Shown in pieces: positions 5,576 to 6,653 of a stretch of 6,653 bases of DNA. Position numbers and translations under genes: made by a program. Within the stretch, counting starts at the first letter, position 1, and each line of letters opens with the position of its first letter. The notes beneath the pieces are model-generated. The model was not told the DNA's origin, ran no database searches, and worked only from the letters and a program-made list of their open reading frames with translations. The stretch is from the NCBI GenBank assembly GCA_049970095.1, contig JBMFNP010000067.1, positions 1-6,653 on the forward strand. Reading direction: 5' to 3'. The stretch comes from SKW197 sp049970095. GTDB taxonomy: Archaea; Thermoplasmatota; Thermoplasmata; Lutacidiplasmatales; SKW197.

Positions 5576-6653
5576 ATGGCAGAGAAGAGCACAAATGAAA
5601 TCTTCACAGAAATTCTGCTTAGAGTTAAGCCAGATATGGAAATTCCTCTACTAATTGACGCTCTGGGGAGATATAAAAGGAAATATAAAGAACTTGCAAA
5701 GATTGGTGTCACGCCAGACTTTGAAATTACAATGAGCGGCCCAATCCGCGACCCTGAGGAAACATTCACTGGCTTTTTATACGCGTTGTATGAATGTGCC
5801 AAAGAAAAATCAGGAGTGGAAAAGGCAAGGAATACCTTGAGTGAAGTGCTTGAGCATGTCATAGCCACTACAGAAAATCCCGTATTTGTGAGAGTTGCAA
5901 AAGAATTTCTAAGCAAGATCAGAATGGAACGCAGTCCTACCGAGGAACTGGCTGAAAGATTACTGCAGTACAAATTAGAGGGCTATCCTGTGGATAGAGT
6001 AATTGTAGAGAAGGAGAAGGGTATTGAGGCTTTCAGAAAAGCATACGAAGAGTTTGTGGCAAAGGTTGAAAAACTCAAACTCATAGAATCCCAGATCAAG
6101 GATATGGATACTGAGGGTTTTGAGGAGGAGGTAAAGGAAATCCGTGAGAACCTGAAACGCCCTGACAAACTGGAAAGAATTGAGGAACTAATTGCAAAAA
6201 TTATCGCAGGCAGAAGTCTTGAAAAAATTGAAAAGGAGCTTGAAACAGTTTCCAGGGAACTGGATAGACTGGAAGCCCAGGTGATAAGGAAACCGAAACC
6301 CCTGCCTGCACCCTACACACTTCCTAGAGAAGGAAAGGTGAATGGGAGAAAGGAAGGAAGAATTAACGGTAGAATCACCGGCAAAATTAATGGAACGGTA
6401 GAAAAAGGAGCAAAAAAAGAGCGGGAAGATGGGAAAAAGGCTGCGGTGGCAATAGTTGTGTTTTTGCTGCTTTTAATTCCCCCTATGTATATTCTGTTCT
6501 ACTCTCCCGAAAAAATGAAGATAGATGGAGATTTAAGTGACTGGGCAGACAAGGCGGCAATTGAACAGAATCCTGCAGGCATGGGAATTCCAATCACAAA
6601 ATATGCTGTGGACTATGATAGCAAATATGTGTACTTCTATGTGCAGGTGCAGA
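5576..6653 (+). CDS. Coiled-coil membrane protein with Gly-tetrapeptide repeat and DOMON/CBM9-like ectodomain (3' partial)
   Basis: An uninterrupted frame from ATG 5576 runs off the window after 359 codons. Residues 1-120 look all-helical. Residues 121-165 (LLQYKLEGYPVDRV at 129-142) resemble a motif I recall from Thermoplasmata proteins, followed by a strongly charged coiled coil up to about 236. A proline-rich linker (KPKPLPAPYTLP) leads into six glycine-led tetrapeptides (253-276), a Lys/Glu-rich stretch and one transmembrane helix (about 289-309). After it, IDGDLSDW (316-323) and the strand pattern KYVYFYVQV (350-358) fit the start of a DOMON/CBM9-like beta-sandwich, known for binding sugar or haem. 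Charge distribution puts the N-terminal part in the cytoplasm and the last domain outside. Function is unknown; a sensor, tether or surface-layer link is possible. GGGGGTGTG lies just before the ATG. The minus-strand frames here are shadows. Confidence 0.85.
   Translation, partial: MAEKSTNEIFTEILLRVKPDMEIPLLIDALGRYKRKYKELAKIGVTPDFEITMSGPIRDPEETFTGFLYALYECAKEKSGVEKARNTLSEVLEHVIATTENPVFVRVAKEFLSKIRMERSPTEELAERLLQYKLEGYPVDRVIVEKEKGIEAFRKAYEEFVAKVEKLKLIESQIKDMDTEGFEEEVKEIRENLKRPDKLERIEELIAKIIAGRSLEKIEKELETVSRELDRLEAQVIRKPKPLPAPYTLPREGKVNGRKEGRINGRITGKINGTVEKGAKKEREDGKKAAVAIVVFLLLLIPPMYILFYSPEKMKIDGDLSDWADKAAIEQNPAGMGIPITKYAVDYDSKYVYFYVQVQ
6332..6403 (+). repeat. Six imperfect 12-bp units encoding Gly-led tetrapeptides
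   Basis: In frame, the units read GKVN, GRKE, GRIN, GRIT, GKIN, GTVE. At DNA level each is a glycine codon followed mostly by an Arg/Lys codon, an Ile/Val codon and an Asn/Thr codon, but synonymous positions differ, so this is an old or selected repeat rather than a fresh slippage product. It lies between the coiled coil and the transmembrane helix. Confidence 0.65.

Noticed and set aside
5557..5973. Open frame of 138 codons on the minus strand, Ser-rich
   Set aside because: It is the antisense of a longer, clearly structured plus-strand gene starting at 5576; its Ser/Ile-rich content is typical of a shadow.
1..6653. CRISPR array, insertion sequence, attachment site or phage genes
   Set aside because: No spaced direct repeats, transposase or integrase motifs, or terminal inverted repeats were seen; gene content is chromosomal housekeeping and membrane genes.

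Overview
The window looks archaeal, most likely a euryarchaeote of the Thermoplasmata or a relative. The evidence is an archaeal-type DNA primase catalytic subunit, an archaeal MptE-type pterin diphosphokinase, a KaiC/RAD55-like RecA-fold ATPase, and AT-rich TATA-like boxes about 25 bp ahead of several plausible starts. Coiled-coil and Gly-Asn repeat membrane proteins like the one at the right end are, as I recall, common in Thermoplasmata. The lineage call is inference; no rRNA or tRNA is present to anchor it. Composition is moderately AT-rich and even, with no insertion sequence, CRISPR array, tRNA or sign of recent transfer.

Layout, left to right. The 3' end of an unknown gene ending in a hydrophobic helix (1-105) is followed by a short promoter region and a PflX-like radical SAM protein (182-1276, +). 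It converges on, and overlaps by 4 bp, the primase small subunit priS (1273-2574, -). A 119-bp divergent intergenic region with TATA-like boxes in both directions separates priS from a two-gene operon (+): a single-domain KaiC-like ATPase (2694-3398) and mptE (3404-4060). A nested inverted repeat and T-run (4060-4090) closes this operon and runs into the promoter of the next pair (+): a membrane-anchored protein with a probable beta-sandwich ectodomain (4116-4616), and an overlapping four-helix membrane protein that starts on TTG behind a strong Shine-Dalgarno sequence (4606-5052).

This pair converges, with a 29-bp overlap, on a PPC/DUF296-domain protein (5024-5452, -). That gene is divergent from a long open gene running off the right edge (5576-6653, +). 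A perfect 12-bp palindromic TATA element (5536-5547) lies between them. The last gene encodes an alpha-helical, coiled-coil-rich cytoplasmic part, a glycine tetrapeptide repeat, one transmembrane helix and the beginning of a DOMON/CBM9-like extracytoplasmic domain.

How the genes fit together: priS belongs to replication and mptE to folate or methanopterin-type cofactor synthesis. The radical SAM protein, KaiC-like ATPase and PPC protein are recognisable families without a defined substrate here. The two adjacent membrane proteins are unassigned. The most unusual items are the right-edge membrane protein, a helix-hairpin-helix-like segment inside a primase that has no cysteine zinc knuckle, and several compact initiation and promoter arrangements.
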